A DNA stretch of 64,000 nt from Saprospiraceae bacterium (GCA_041392805.1 JAWKLJ010000001.1:4340001-4404000), one strand, 5' to 3'. Shown: positions 35,311 to 44,639, counted from the stretch's first letter. The notes: generated by a model from the letters alone, not told the origin. Made by a program: numbers and translations.

Positions 35311-37206
35311 GTGGTAACAACTGATCTCAAAAGGGCCAACTATATTCGCTGGGTATTCATTTCGGGCGCATTTCTCCTAGTGTTCAAAGCAGGGCAATTG
35401 CAGTTATGGGACAGCTCCTTCCGCAGTAAAGCGGATGCAGCCACGATTGGCGAGTATGTGATGTATCCCTCCAGAGGCCTTATATATGATCGGAATGATA
35501 GTCTGTTGGTCTATAATGATTATATCTATGACCTGATGGTTACCTATAACCAGGTAGACCCCAAAATGGATACCATCAAATTTTGTCAGTTATTGGGAAT
35601 TACCAAGCCTGAATTTATAAAAAGACTCAATAAAAACTGGAATGACGTCCGCTATTCGCGTTCTGTTCCTTTCGTTTTTCAAGATAAAATTTCAATTAAG
35701 ACCTTTGCCAGGTTTCAAGAAATTCTATACGAGTTTCCTGGCTTTTTCCCCCAGGTCCGTAATGTAAGGGGGTACCCACATTCCAGTTCACCCCATTTAT
35801 TAGGATATATTCGGGAAGTCAACCGAAAGGAATTGCTTCTCAAGGAGCCAAAAGGCAAAGATTCTGTTCAAGTATACGCACTGGGTGATTATATTGGGGC
35901 TAGTGGGCTTGAGCAGGAATATGAAGAACACCTCAGAGGAAAAAAAGGCCTGAGACTGGTTCTGAAAGATAATATTGGAAGAGAAGTGGGGGACTATAAC
36001 AATGGCAAAAGTGATATCCCCGCTGTTTCTGGTAGTAATCTCCATACAACGATTGATTTGCAATTGCAAAAGTATGGAGAGATGTTGATGTCAAATAAGA
36101 TCGGAAGTATCGTAGCCATCGAGCCTAAAACTGGCGAAGTACTAGCGATGATTAGTACGCCAACCTATGATCCGAATAAATTAACGATTAATAAAGACCG
36201 CGGTAGAATTTTTGCCAAACTACAAAAAGATTCTCTCAATCCGCTTTTCAATCGGTCTATAATGGCTCAGTATCCTCCAGGCTCCTTATTCAAGCCGGTG
36301 GTCGCCTTGACAGCCCTTGAGGATGGGCTTATTTATCCCAATACTACTATCACTTGCCAAGGCGGCTATTATCTCAATGGTCAAAAATTGACAGGCTGCC
36401 ATGGTCATGCTACTTGCACCTCTGTTCCTTCCGCTTTGCAACATTCCTGTAATGCCTATTTTGTCAACGTTTTTAGGCGGATTGTCGATCAGGCAGGTGA
36501 TGATAAGCCAAGTTTGGGCTTAGATCATTTTAATGGTTTATTGGAAGATTTTGGACTTGGTCATAAACTTGGAATAGATTTTCCGGGCGAACAAATGGGG
36601 AATTTTCCGACCTCCCAGTACTTTTCCGAAAAAGTATATGCTAAGGAGTCCGGCTGGAAATCGATCTGGATACGTTCATTGGGCATAGGCCAGGGAGAAT
36701 TATTAATGACAAATTTGCAAATTGCCAATTTGGCGGCAATTATTGCAAATAGAGGCTATTATATCAAACCTCATTTGGTGGCTAAAATAGTGCCTGAAAA
36801 AGGGGCGCCCATTGTCTTAGACCATTTTAATGAAAAGATTACTATTAACATTGACAAAACCCATTTTGAGACGGTTATAGATGGGATGGAAAGAGCCGTA
36901 ACTGGCGGAACGGCTACTGCTGCTTATGTTGAAGATTTGCATATTTGTGGAAAAACAGGAACGGCAGAAAACAACCAGCGGGATGGAAAAGACCACTCTA
37001 TATTTTTTGCTTTTGCCCCTAAAGATGACCCCAAGATAGCAATCGCCGTATATGTCGAAAATGGAACATGGGGAGGAACATACGCTGCTCCGATTGCTAG
37101 TCTGATGATCGAAAAATACCTCCGGAACAATGGCGAACTGCTCAATAATAACCGCAAATATTGGGAGATAAGAATGGTGAATGCTGATTTGATCAGTAAA
37201 CCTTAG
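35311..37206 (+). CDS. mrdA: Penicillin-binding protein 2 (elongasome transpeptidase)
   Basis: 631 residues. Start is a GTG at 35311, 7 bp after mreD; there is no ATG nearby that keeps the N-terminal membrane anchor (YIRWVFISGAFLLVFKAGQL). The dimerisation domain has YPSRGLIYDRNDSLLVYN and SSPHLLGYIREV. The transpeptidase domain has GSIVAIEPKTGEVLAMISTP, PPGSLFKP with catalytic Ser 325, LQHSCNAYF (SxN) and CGKTGTAE (KTG). It cross-links lateral-wall peptidoglycan. In many Bacteroidetes rodA follows directly; here a hairpin region follows instead. Confidence 0.95.
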   Translation: MVTTDLKRANYIRWVFISGAFLLVFKAGQLQLWDSSFRSKADAATIGEYVMYPSRGLIYDRNDSLLVYNDYIYDLMVTYNQVDPKMDTIKFCQLLGITKPEFIKRLNKNWNDVRYSRSVPFVFQDKISIKTFARFQEILYEFPGFFPQVRNVRGYPHSSSPHLLGYIREVNRKELLLKEPKGKDSVQVYALGDYIGASGLEQEYEEHLRGKKGLRLVLKDNIGREVGDYNNGKSDIPAVSGSNLHTTIDLQLQKYGEMLMSNKIGSIVAIEPKTGEVLAMISTPTYDPNKLTINKDRGRIFAKLQKDSLNPLFNRSIMAQYPPGSLFKPVVALTALEDGLIYPNTTITCQGGYYLNGQKLTGCHGHATCTSVPSALQHSCNAYFVNVFRRIVDQAGDDKPSLGLDHFNGLLEDFGLGHKLGIDFPGEQMGNFPTSQYFSEKVYAKESGWKSIWIRSLGIGQGELLMTNLQIANLAAIIANRGYYIKPHLVAKIVPEKGAPIVLDHFNEKITINIDKTHFETVIDGMERAVTGGTATAAYVEDLHICGKTGTAENNQRDGKDHSIFFAFAPKDDPKIAIAVYVENGTWGGTYAAPIASLMIEKYLRNNGELLNNNRKYWEIRMVNADLISKP

Positions 37207-37287
37207 CCCGAGGCACTTGTTGATAGCCTTTATCCATCATGTCCGATTTCAAACTGATCACAAACATGGCCAGGAAAGGATTGTTTG

Positions 37288-37327
37288 TTTATTTCCAACC
37301 CGAATGATTTTTTGGGCTGGAAATAAA
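37288..37327 (+). terminator. Hairpin at the end of the mre operon
   Basis: TTTATTTCCA (37288-37297) pairs with TGGAAATAAA (37318-37327), extended by CCC with GGG around an ATTTTTT-containing loop. It begins 81 bp after mrdA and is followed only by AT-rich sequence, so termination is suggested rather than shown. Its TTTATTTCC arm resembles the outer arm of the hairpin element that starts 14 bp later. Confidence 0.45.
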
Positions 37328-37340
37328 TTATTAACTTAGG

Positions 37341-37473
37341 GACGGAAAAAAAATAAAGTAATCAAATTTCGGTTTCTAAATATTTTGCTAAGCAACTGAC
37401 TGAAAGGAGGTTGTGTGCAAAATTGTAGAAACCTTAAGCAGAAATTTGATTACTTTATTTCCGTCAAACTACT
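37341..37473 (+). repeat. Covarying hairpin element, family I copy 2
   Basis: Same architecture as copy 1 at 29483: GACGGAAA (37341-37348) with TTTCCGTC (37458-37465), a five-A bulge (37349-37353), a 17-bp stem 37354-37370 with 37441-37457 (inner part GTAATCAAATTTC), then 37371-37378 with 37426-37433 and 37382-37388 with 37417-37423. The apical CAACTGACTGAAAGGAGGTTG differs from copy 1 at two positions. CAAACTACT follows, as in copy 1. The inner stems share almost no sequence with those of copy 1, yet pair fully. The remaining sequence of the 398-bp gap between mrdA and 37605 shows no gene. Confidence 0.75.
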
Positions 37474-37604
37474 TACAAAAATAACTTGCATCCTCATTTT
37501 TTCAGGAATGCCCTTTCTAAAAAATAATTTGGCAGCTTTCCTTATTATTACCTATGCCTCTCTCCTAATAAGTACTTGTTTTTGTAATAAAATAAGCATT
37601 CATC

Positions 37605-38663
37605 ATGTCAATTAGAGGATTAGTATTAACCCTTGCGCTAACTGTTACTGCCAGTGGACTGATCGCCCAAGATCTTGCCATCAAGGGCCTTACAACTAAG
37701 AGTCTTTTCGATCATATGACGGTTGAAGGCCTAAAAAGTATACGGATTGCTACGAATGTGGAGACCTTATCAAATGATCGCAATGAATATAATTACCAGG
37801 AGGCCAAAGCATTGATCACGTTTTCCAATGGAGACACAATCCAGGAAAAGCTGGAACTTAGGGCGAGAGGACGGTACCGAAACCGATTCTGTGAATTACC
37901 GCCCCTCAAGCTAAAGTTTTCGAACAAAGCTTTAACGGAAAGAAACCTTAAACAATTGAATGAGCTAAAGTTGGTTATTCCATGCCAGCAAGGCAAACGA
38001 TACACCTCCTGGATGTACAAAGAACATCTGGTATACCAAATGTATAACCTCATTACGGCGGCAAGTTACCGAACCCAGATGCTTGAAGTCATTTTTGAAG
38101 ATATGGAAACAGGCAAAGTCACTCAATCTTTTGAGGCTTTTTTGATTGAGGATAAAGAGGAACTGGCCCATAGGCTCAACGCAGAAGTTCCGGACACTTG
38201 TGTCGCACCGCCATTATTAAACCAGGACATGTATAAGTGTTTCCAGGTTTTTCAGTTTTTGATTGGCAATACCGATTGGTTACTTACCACCTGTCACAAT
38301 GTCGAAATATTAAAAACAGCTGAGTTAGGGTTGTTTCCTGTGCCCTATGATTTTGATTTTTCAGGTATGGTCAATACCACGTATGCTATCCCTTCCGATA
38401 AATTTCCACTGGTCAAAGTACAAGATCGTTATTTTTTAGGGAACCAAACATCGCTTAATCCTTTAATACCTACGATTGACTATTATAAGGGAAAAAAGCA
38501 GGGATTGCTTCAGTTGGTGAATGAATTTGATCGCCTCTCAAAAGGAGAGCGGAAAAAAATGATAAAATACATTGAATCTTTCTATAAGATACTAGATGAT
38601 TCGGCGCAAATGAATAATTATTTTGTCCATCTTTTAGAAGGTGCCAGAGCAGATCATTATTAG
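37605..38663 (+). CDS. Secreted CotH-kinase-like protein
   Basis: 352 residues. Signal peptide MSIRGLVLTLALTVTASGLIAQ. The order of motifs resembles the CotH family of atypical secreted protein kinases: LELRARGRYRN then PPLKLKF, LKLVIPC, MYKEHLVYQMYNL, LEVIFED, AFLIEDKEELA, FQFLIGNTDW with LLTTCHNVEIL, and FPVPYDFDFSGMV. These correspond to the RG.S/K.KF entry, the lysine region, the GN.DW..HN catalytic part and the D.D metal motif. Some members phosphorylate secreted proteins. The match is by pattern only and activity is not claimed. It has no T9SS tail, so it is probably periplasmic. Confidence 0.6.
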   Translation: MSIRGLVLTLALTVTASGLIAQDLAIKGLTTKSLFDHMTVEGLKSIRIATNVETLSNDRNEYNYQEAKALITFSNGDTIQEKLELRARGRYRNRFCELPPLKLKFSNKALTERNLKQLNELKLVIPCQQGKRYTSWMYKEHLVYQMYNLITAASYRTQMLEVIFEDMETGKVTQSFEAFLIEDKEELAHRLNAEVPDTCVAPPLLNQDMYKCFQVFQFLIGNTDWLLTTCHNVEILKTAELGLFPVPYDFDFSGMVNTTYAIPSDKFPLVKVQDRYFLGNQTSLNPLIPTIDYYKGKKQGLLQLVNEFDRLSKGERKKMIKYIESFYKILDDSAQMNNYFVHLLEGARADHY

Positions 38664-38694
38664 TATTTGTTTGGAGGTCCAAACCGGCGTTTCG

Positions 38695-41646
38695 TCAAGG
38701 TTTGCTTTTATCCATCATAGCATCATAAATGACACCCTGTATCTTGGGTCTTATATCCAGGGTATTTAATTTATAATTGTGCATAGACGGATAGGTGCGA
38801 TTAGACAAAAAGATAAAAACGGTATTATCCACTGGATCAACCCAGGCGGCGGTGCCCGTAAACCCAAGGTGTCCAAATGTCTTGGAAGAGGCTTTAGGCG
38901 ATAAATTAATGGTTTGACTAGGATCTAGCTGTAGCATATCGAAGCCAATCGCTCGGCGGGTTTCGTTTGGGAGGCGAGTCGTAAATTCTTCGACCGTACC
39001 AGGCGCTATCCAGCTTTTGTTTTCATATTGACCTTTCTGTAAAAAAAGCTCCATAATGCTAGCAAGGTCTTTGGCATTGGCAAAAAGACCAGCATGCCCG
39101 CTTACCCCACCCAGCATAGCTGCCCCCATGTCATGAACATAGCCCAATACCTCTTGCCGTCGCCAATAGCGATCGTTTTCACTTGGAACTATTCTTGATG
39201 CCGGAAATTTTTTCCACGGATTGAAAGTAGCCGATTGTAGATTGAGGGGCCGATAGAAGGTCTTTTCAACATATTGGTCGAGCGGAAGTCCTGTTAATTC
39301 CTCTACGACTTGAGCTAGCATATAAAAACCAAGGTCACTGTATTTATAGGTTTTATCCGGCCGTAGCTCGGAGCTATAAATTTGCTGCCAGATGCTGTCT
39401 ACAAAGGAATGATCCATAAATAGATGATCCGTTACCTTTACGCTATAGCTATCACTGGAGCTGGTACGGTACAACTTGGAAGATGGCCGAGGATTTCGAG
39501 GTGGCCCTTCGAGGGTTTGTTTGTAAAATGGAATCCAGTCTATTAATCCTGCCCGATGCGCCATGACTTCTTTGATAATAAGATCTTCTTTATTCGTCCC
39601 TTTCAGGGATGGCAGGTAGCGGCTGAGCGGTTGATTGATATCAATTTTGCCTTCGTCTTTGAGTCGCATGATGGAAAGCGTCGTAGCAGCTACTTTGGTG
39701 ATAGACGCCAGGTCGAAGATGTCATCGGTTGCCATCTTCTGATTGGCTGCATAAGTATGGCTACCATAAGCTTTTTCAAATACAATGCGTCCATCTTTGG
39801 CCACGAGGACGACGCAGCCAGGTGTTGCTTTTTGAGCGATAGCTTCCTTGGCCAGGTCGTCTATTTTAGCCAGTGTATCCGAAGAGAGGCCAACGCTTTC
39901 GGGGAGGGCGTAGCCGAGGCGGACATTGCCCGCCGTGATGATGCCGGTGTTATAGTTGCTGGATGGAGAGGCGGTCACAGGTAGGCGCCCTCTGATAGGG
40001 ATGGCCCCAAAAAGTGCCTGTGCTGCTGCATCCTGGGCCATCGGGTCTTCGTCATAGGCTTCGAGCAACCAATTGACGTAGTCAAAATGTTGTAAACTAT
40101 AAGGATTGCCAAATACCACTAGAATGACCTGGGTTTCAAGGCTTAAATCCTTGATCAATTTATGTTGTGCAGCGGTAATGCCAAATTGATTTTTGGCGAA
40201 ACTACTCATATCATGCAAACTAATAATGACGGCATCTCTTTCTTTCAGCTGGTTGAATAGTTTTTGGTGTGTTGCTTCGGAAAGGTCCTTGCTGCATTGT
40301 AGGGTGGGCATATTGGTAAAAGAAGTCAAACGTTTTTGAAACACTGTTTCAGCATTGGCCCCCATGCTCAGTGAGGCTATATTGATTTGGCCCAGGTTTT
40401 GGAAGGGTAACAATCCACGTTTATTCCTGACCAGGGTTTGGGAATGTTCGATCAGTTTTTGTTTGAGTGCCAGGGCGCGAGGCGAATTGAGGTCCTTGTC
40501 TACATTTTCTAGTTTGAGGGGTTGAAAAGTTTGTAACCCCATTTGGTATTTGGCTCGTAAAATGCGTTTTACACTAGCTTCTAGTTGTACCCAACTTAGC
40601 CTGCCATCTTTCAGATACCTCTTTATAGCCGTTAAAGATGCTTCCATATCCTCAGGGAGCAGCAAGCAGTCGTTTCCCGCTAAGAGCGCCTCTGCTTCCA
40701 CCTCCCCTGGCTTAAAGTATTTGGTAACCCCTTTCATTTCTAAGGCATCGGTAAAAATGATACCATTAAAATTCAATTCTTCGCGCAAAAGGTTGGTTAC
40801 GGTATTTCTGGAAAGGGTAGTAGGGCGATTGGGCCTGTCATCCAACTGAGGAATGCTGAGATGTGCGACCATCATACTACCAACGCCTTTTTGGGCCAGC
40901 GCCTTGAAGGGATACAATTCTATGCTATCTAGTCGAGCCCTGCTGTGGTTGATAATAGGTAAATCGTGGTGAGAATCTACATCGGTATCGCCGTGACCAG
41001 GGAAGTGTTTAGCACAGGCCATCACGCCATGATCTTGCATCCCCTTCATATATTGGTACCCTTTGGCGGTCACATTATAGCGGTCTTCTCCAAAGGATCG
41101 CGTATTGATCACCGGATTGGCTGCATTGTTGTTGACGTCGATATCGGGCGCAAAATTGATGTTAATTCCTACCCTTTTCATCTGGTAGGCAATCTCTTTG
41201 CCCATGTCATAGATGAGTTCATTGTTTTGAATGGCGCCTAGCATCAATTGTCGAGGAAAGCTAATGGTGCTACTTTTCATGCGCATCCCCAGCCCCCATT
41301 CGCCATCTATGGCCACCATGAGTGGCAAAGGTTGGGCCAGTTGCTGATAACGGTTGATCAATTCGATTTGTTTGGAAGGAGTGCCTTGGAAGAAGCACAG
41401 GCCGCCAACTTTATACTTCTTGATCTGAGCTTCAACCTGAGCAATATGCTCTGCCCCTTTATCAGAGTGGGCCCGAATCATAAACAATTGACCCAAACGC
41501 TCATCATCGTCCATGGTATGGTACAAGGAATCTACCCAGGCTTCTCTAGCAGGGTCTTCCGCCACAAAGGATTGGGCAATAAGTTTATTGACAGCCGGAA
41601 AGAGCAAAGCCAATACAATGCTTACTAGTACTGGTTGATTATTCAT
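38695..41646 (-). CDS. Glycoside hydrolase family 3 / serine beta-lactamase-like fusion
   Basis: 983 residues with an N-terminal signal segment (VLVSIVLALLFPAVNKLIAQ). Residues about 35-570 are GH3 of NagZ type: AKHFPGHGDTDVDSHHDLP (212-230) carries the Asp/His general acid-base loop of NagZ enzymes, and FTDALEMKG holds the nucleophile Asp 300. Residues about 585-975 are a class C beta-lactamase/DD-peptidase-like domain with SITK (Ser 648, Lys 651), YSD (769-771) and HLGFTGTAAWVDP near the end. Together they may remove N-acetylglucosamine and hydrolyse or hydrolyse-transfer peptide or ester bonds during cell-wall turnover in the periplasm. This fusion is known in Bacteroidetes. Confidence 0.92.
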   Translation of the reverse strand: MNNQPVLVSIVLALLFPAVNKLIAQSFVAEDPAREAWVDSLYHTMDDDERLGQLFMIRAHSDKGAEHIAQVEAQIKKYKVGGLCFFQGTPSKQIELINRYQQLAQPLPLMVAIDGEWGLGMRMKSSTISFPRQLMLGAIQNNELIYDMGKEIAYQMKRVGININFAPDIDVNNNAANPVINTRSFGEDRYNVTAKGYQYMKGMQDHGVMACAKHFPGHGDTDVDSHHDLPIINHSRARLDSIELYPFKALAQKGVGSMMVAHLSIPQLDDRPNRPTTLSRNTVTNLLREELNFNGIIFTDALEMKGVTKYFKPGEVEAEALLAGNDCLLLPEDMEASLTAIKRYLKDGRLSWVQLEASVKRILRAKYQMGLQTFQPLKLENVDKDLNSPRALALKQKLIEHSQTLVRNKRGLLPFQNLGQINIASLSMGANAETVFQKRLTSFTNMPTLQCSKDLSEATHQKLFNQLKERDAVIISLHDMSSFAKNQFGITAAQHKLIKDLSLETQVILVVFGNPYSLQHFDYVNWLLEAYDEDPMAQDAAAQALFGAIPIRGRLPVTASPSSNYNTGIITAGNVRLGYALPESVGLSSDTLAKIDDLAKEAIAQKATPGCVVLVAKDGRIVFEKAYGSHTYAANQKMATDDIFDLASITKVAATTLSIMRLKDEGKIDINQPLSRYLPSLKGTNKEDLIIKEVMAHRAGLIDWIPFYKQTLEGPPRNPRPSSKLYRTSSSDSYSVKVTDHLFMDHSFVDSIWQQIYSSELRPDKTYKYSDLGFYMLAQVVEELTGLPLDQYVEKTFYRPLNLQSATFNPWKKFPASRIVPSENDRYWRRQEVLGYVHDMGAAMLGGVSGHAGLFANAKDLASIMELFLQKGQYENKSWIAPGTVEEFTTRLPNETRRAIGFDMLQLDPSQTINLSPKASSKTFGHLGFTGTAAWVDPVDNTVFIFLSNRTYPSMHNYKLNTLDIRPKIQGVIYDAMMDKSKP

Positions 41647-41651
41647 GGGGA

Positions 41652-41674
41652 TTAGCTTTAAGATTTAAAGCTAA
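41652..41674. repeat. Perfect hairpin before the GH3/beta-lactamase gene
   Basis: TTAGCTTTAA (41652-41661), GAT and TTAAAGCTAA (41665-41674) form a perfect 10-bp stem, ending 5 bp upstream of the start codon at 41646 when read on the minus strand. It lies in the 88-bp gap after kbl and could influence translation of the GH3 gene. No T-tract is present. Confidence 0.45.
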
Positions 41675-41734
41675 ATGTAGGTATTTTTTGATGAATTATG
41701 TTTCTAGACCGAGGGTCTTAACATAAGCTTTCAG

Positions 41735-42922
41735 CTAAATTACACCCAACTGCTTTCCCACCTTCGTAAAGGCCCTTACTGCCTGATCCAGATGTGTTTG
41801 CTCGTGACCCGCCGAAATTTGCACCCGAATACGCGCTTGCCCTTTGGGCACTACCGGAAAATAAAAGCCGATCACATAAAAGCCTTCTTCCAATAATTGA
41901 TTGGCAAAATCCTGAGAGAGTTTGGCATCGTACAGCATAATGGGGACAATAGGATGTACACCCGGAATGATATCAAAACCTGCTGCCGTCATGGCATGCC
42001 GGAAGTAAGCAGTATTGTTTTCTAGTTTGTCACGAAGCGTGGTAGTACTACTCAGTAAATCCAGCACTTTGATCGAGGCCCCCACAATGGATGGGGCTAC
42101 CGTATTGGAAAATAAATAAGGACGAGACCGTTGTCGGAGGATGTCTACTATCTCTTTTCGCGCCGCTGTAAAACCACCAGACGCACCGCCCAATGCTTTA
42201 CCAAACGTTCCCGTGATGATATCTACCCTACCCATTGCATTGCGGTACTCGTGCGTACCTCGTCCGGTTTTCCCGACAAAGCCCGTCGAATGGCATTCAT
42301 CTACCATGACCATCGCGTCGTATTGATCCGCCAGGTCGCAAATTTTGTCAATCTGTGCAATCGTGCCATCCATGGAAAAAACGCCATCGGTGGCGATAAG
42401 TCGCCTACGGGCGCCCTGGGCTTCCTTTAGCTGGGTTTCCAGGTCTTCCATATCATTGGTGCGATAGCGATAGCGCTGCGCCTTGCACAATCGGATGCCA
42501 TCAATGATTGAGGCATGATTCAAGGTATCTGAGATAATCGCATCTTCCTCGCTAAGCAAGGGCTCGAACAATCCGCCATTGGCATCAAAGGCTGCCGCAT
42601 ACAGAATGGCGTCTTCCATGCCCAGGAAATCCGCAATTTTGCGCTCTAGTGTTTTGTGAATATCCTGAGTGCCACATATAAATCGGACGGAAGACATTCC
42701 ATAGCCATGGGTGTCAATGGCGTCCTTGGCTGCCTGGATTACATCGGGGTGGGAGGATAACCCCAGGTAATTATTAGCACAAAAATTCAGTACTTCCTTG
42801 CCCTGATCCGTTTTTATGACCGCTGACTGCGGGGTAGTGATAATGCGTTCTTCCTTAAATAAACCAGCGGTTTTAATCGCCTGAATTTCTTCTTGCAAAA
42901 CGGGGCCTGTTGTTTTAAACAT
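41735..42922 (-). CDS. kbl: Glycine C-acetyltransferase (2-amino-3-ketobutyrate CoA ligase)
   Basis: 395 residues, the standard length of this alpha-oxoamine synthase. It splits 2-amino-3-oxobutyrate with CoA to glycine and acetyl-CoA using PLP. Visible: VLNFCANNYLGLSSHP, GYGMSSVRFICGTQDIHKTLE, SDTLNHASIIDGIRL, MVMVDECHSTGFVGKTGRGT (Asp 208, His 211) and TGTFGKALGGASGG with the PLP lysine at 242. The start overlaps the end of the dehydrogenase gene by 8 bp, so the two enzymes are translationally coupled. Confidence 0.95.
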   Translation of the reverse strand: MFKTTGPVLQEEIQAIKTAGLFKEERIITTPQSAVIKTDQGKEVLNFCANNYLGLSSHPDVIQAAKDAIDTHGYGMSSVRFICGTQDIHKTLERKIADFLGMEDAILYAAAFDANGGLFEPLLSEEDAIISDTLNHASIIDGIRLCKAQRYRYRTNDMEDLETQLKEAQGARRRLIATDGVFSMDGTIAQIDKICDLADQYDAMVMVDECHSTGFVGKTGRGTHEYRNAMGRVDIITGTFGKALGGASGGFTAARKEIVDILRQRSRPYLFSNTVAPSIVGASIKVLDLLSSTTTLRDKLENNTAYFRHAMTAAGFDIIPGVHPIVPIMLYDAKLSQDFANQLLEEGFYVIGFYFPVVPKGQARIRVQISAGHEQTHLDQAVRAFTKVGKQLGVI

Positions 42923-43871
42923 ACTGAATGGGTTTTAACTTTTTTAGGTTATTGAGCATATCGACGGTCATGCTGGATAGATCATATTCCGCATGCCATC
43001 CCCAATCTTCTCTGGCCATAGAATCGTCAATACTGGCCGTCCAACTGTCCGCAATTTGTTGCCTGAAATCGGGCTGGTAGACGATCTCGAATTCCGGATA
43101 ATGTTGCAGGATCGAGGCATAGATTTCGCCCGGGGTGAAGCTCATCCCTGATAGGTTATAGCTGGTGCGGACCTTGATTTGATCTCTCGGTGCGGCCATT
43201 AGTTCGATAGTAGCTCGAATGGCATCCGGCATATAAAGCATTGGGAGTTGGGTGTCTTCTCTTAAAAAGCAATGATACTTTTTCTGAGCCACTGCTGCAT
43301 GGTAAATTTCTACCGCATAATCGGTTGTGCCGCCACCAGGCGGATGGAGATAGCTGATGATACCAGGGAAACGCACGGACCTTACATCGACACCATATTT
43401 TAAAAAGTAATAATGACACCAATCTTCACCTGCCGCTTTGCTGATACCATAAACCGTTGTCGGATGTAAAATGGTGTGCTGTGGCGTATTCAGATGGGGT
43501 GTTTTATCGCTAAATACCGCAATAGAACTTGGGAAAAATACTTTTTCTATCTGGCTTTGTCGAGCACATTCGAGGACATTGAAAAGCCCCTCCATGTTAA
43601 CCTGCCAGGTCCATCGCGGATTAGTCTCTCCTTTGGCGGAAAGGATGGCTGCGAGGTGATAGATTTGGGTAACCTGAAAATCTTTGCTTACCTCTGCTAA
43701 TCTTTGCTGATCGCGGATATCCAGGATTTCGAAAAGACCTTTTTTATGGGCCGGGGGCCGGATGTCAGTGGCCAAAACACAGTCGATCCCATACGCCTCC
43801 TGTAGCGCAGCTGTTAATTCTGAGCCAATTTGGCCATTGGCACCTGTGACAAGGATAAATTCCTTTTTCAT
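42915..43871 (-). CDS. tdh: L-threonine 3-dehydrogenase, short-chain/epimerase type
   Basis: 318 residues of the extended short-chain dehydrogenase fold: ILVTGANGQIGSEL (GxxGxxG, 10-16) for NAD, YHLAAILSAKGE, FFPSSIAVFSDKTP and the catalytic YGISK (Tyr 141, Lys 145). SSIAVFS and GTTDYAVEIYHAAV are typical of the epimerase-type threonine dehydrogenases, as opposed to the zinc-type Tdh of E. coli. It oxidises L-threonine to 2-amino-3-oxobutyrate, the substrate of the kbl product encoded just downstream, so the pair makes up threonine-to-glycine degradation. Confidence 0.93.
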   Translation of the reverse strand: MKKEFILVTGANGQIGSELTAALQEAYGIDCVLATDIRPPAHKKGLFEILDIRDQQRLAEVSKDFQVTQIYHLAAILSAKGETNPRWTWQVNMEGLFNVLECARQSQIEKVFFPSSIAVFSDKTPHLNTPQHTILHPTTVYGISKAAGEDWCHYYFLKYGVDVRSVRFPGIISYLHPPGGGTTDYAVEIYHAAVAQKKYHCFLREDTQLPMLYMPDAIRATIELMAAPRDQIKVRTSYNLSGMSFTPGEIYASILQHYPEFEIVYQPDFRQQIADSWTASIDDSMAREDWGWHAEYDLSSMTVDMLNNLKKLKPIQYV

Positions 43872-44040
43872 GATTAGGGCTTATTATTTGGTTTCAGCAA
43901 GCCTCCCGTGGTTAGTGGGATTTAAAGCTTGCAGATCAAATTATATTTGGTTACATTGATTTCTCTATGCAAAGAAACAATTCTATTTTAATTAAGGATG
44001 TCTTCTTGGGAAGAAACTTTGATATTAAAAGGTAAACCCC

Positions 44041-44493
44041 ATGCTGGCGAAAAAAAAACAAATACATCAACAGTGCTTATTTGAAATTCAAAAAAAAATT
44101 GAACGCATCCAGCAGGCAATGGAGGATATTCAAGCGGCTGCTAATGAGGAAACGAAAAGTAGTGCTGGGGACAAATACGAGACGGGCCGAGCAATGATGC
44201 AGCAGGAAAAGGATAAATTGGCAAGCCAACTGGCTGCTAACCTAGCGTCAAAAAACCAACTTGAACGCCTTAATCTGGATGAACTCAATAACTTTGTTCA
44301 GCAAGGCAGCTTGGTGTCTACCAATGAGGGATATTATTACATTTCTGTTCCATTGGGTAAAATAAAATGGGAGGAAGAAACGTATTACGCAATTTCTACC
44401 ATATCACCTATTGGTGGGGCTTTATTGGGAAAAAAAGCAGGGGATATCCTGAACTTTCAACACAGATCAATTGTCATACGGGAAGTGAGCTAA
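44041..44493 (+). CDS. Small GreA/GreB-like coiled-coil protein
   Basis: 150 residues. The first 80 residues form an antiparallel coiled coil (EIQKKIERIQQAMEDIQAAA, then GRAMMQQEKDKLASQLAANL). The second half is a beta domain ending YYAISTISPIGGALLGKKAGDIL, close to the SP.G.ALLGK..GD signature of the GreA/GreB C-terminal domain. The protein may therefore bind RNA polymerase through its secondary channel, but the acidic coiled-coil tip that makes Gre factors cleave RNA is not obvious. Homologues in this phylum are sometimes annotated as 3-oxoacyl-ACP synthase, which the sequence does not support. Confidence 0.65.
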   Translation: MLAKKKQIHQQCLFEIQKKIERIQQAMEDIQAAANEETKSSAGDKYETGRAMMQQEKDKLASQLAANLASKNQLERLNLDELNNFVQQGSLVSTNEGYYYISVPLGKIKWEEETYYAISTISPIGGALLGKKAGDILNFQHRSIVIREVS

Positions 44494-44639
44494 ATGGAAC
44501 TTTATAATGGCGATTGGACGACTGGGGTTTTTTGTTGAAGGGGTTGAAGGTTGAAGGGTGGGAGTAGGGGCTAAACTGTTCAACTTTTAACCTCCTAAAC
44601 AGCAAATGTCCACTATTGTGGTACCAAAGTTCATAAAAC

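Noticed and set aside
29483..37473. Family I elements as integron attC sites
   Set aside because: Conserved structure with variable stems recalls attC, but the R'/R'' core boxes (RYYYAAC and GTTRRRY) are not at the ends and no cassette array or integrase is present.
29483..37473. Family I elements as retron msr-msd RNAs
   Set aside because: No reverse transcriptase is encoded near either copy, and the same element occurs twice in different settings.
44494..44639. Imperfect inverted similarity around GAACTTT and AAAGTTC before the HD gene
   Set aside because: Pairing is broken and short; not distinguishable from chance.
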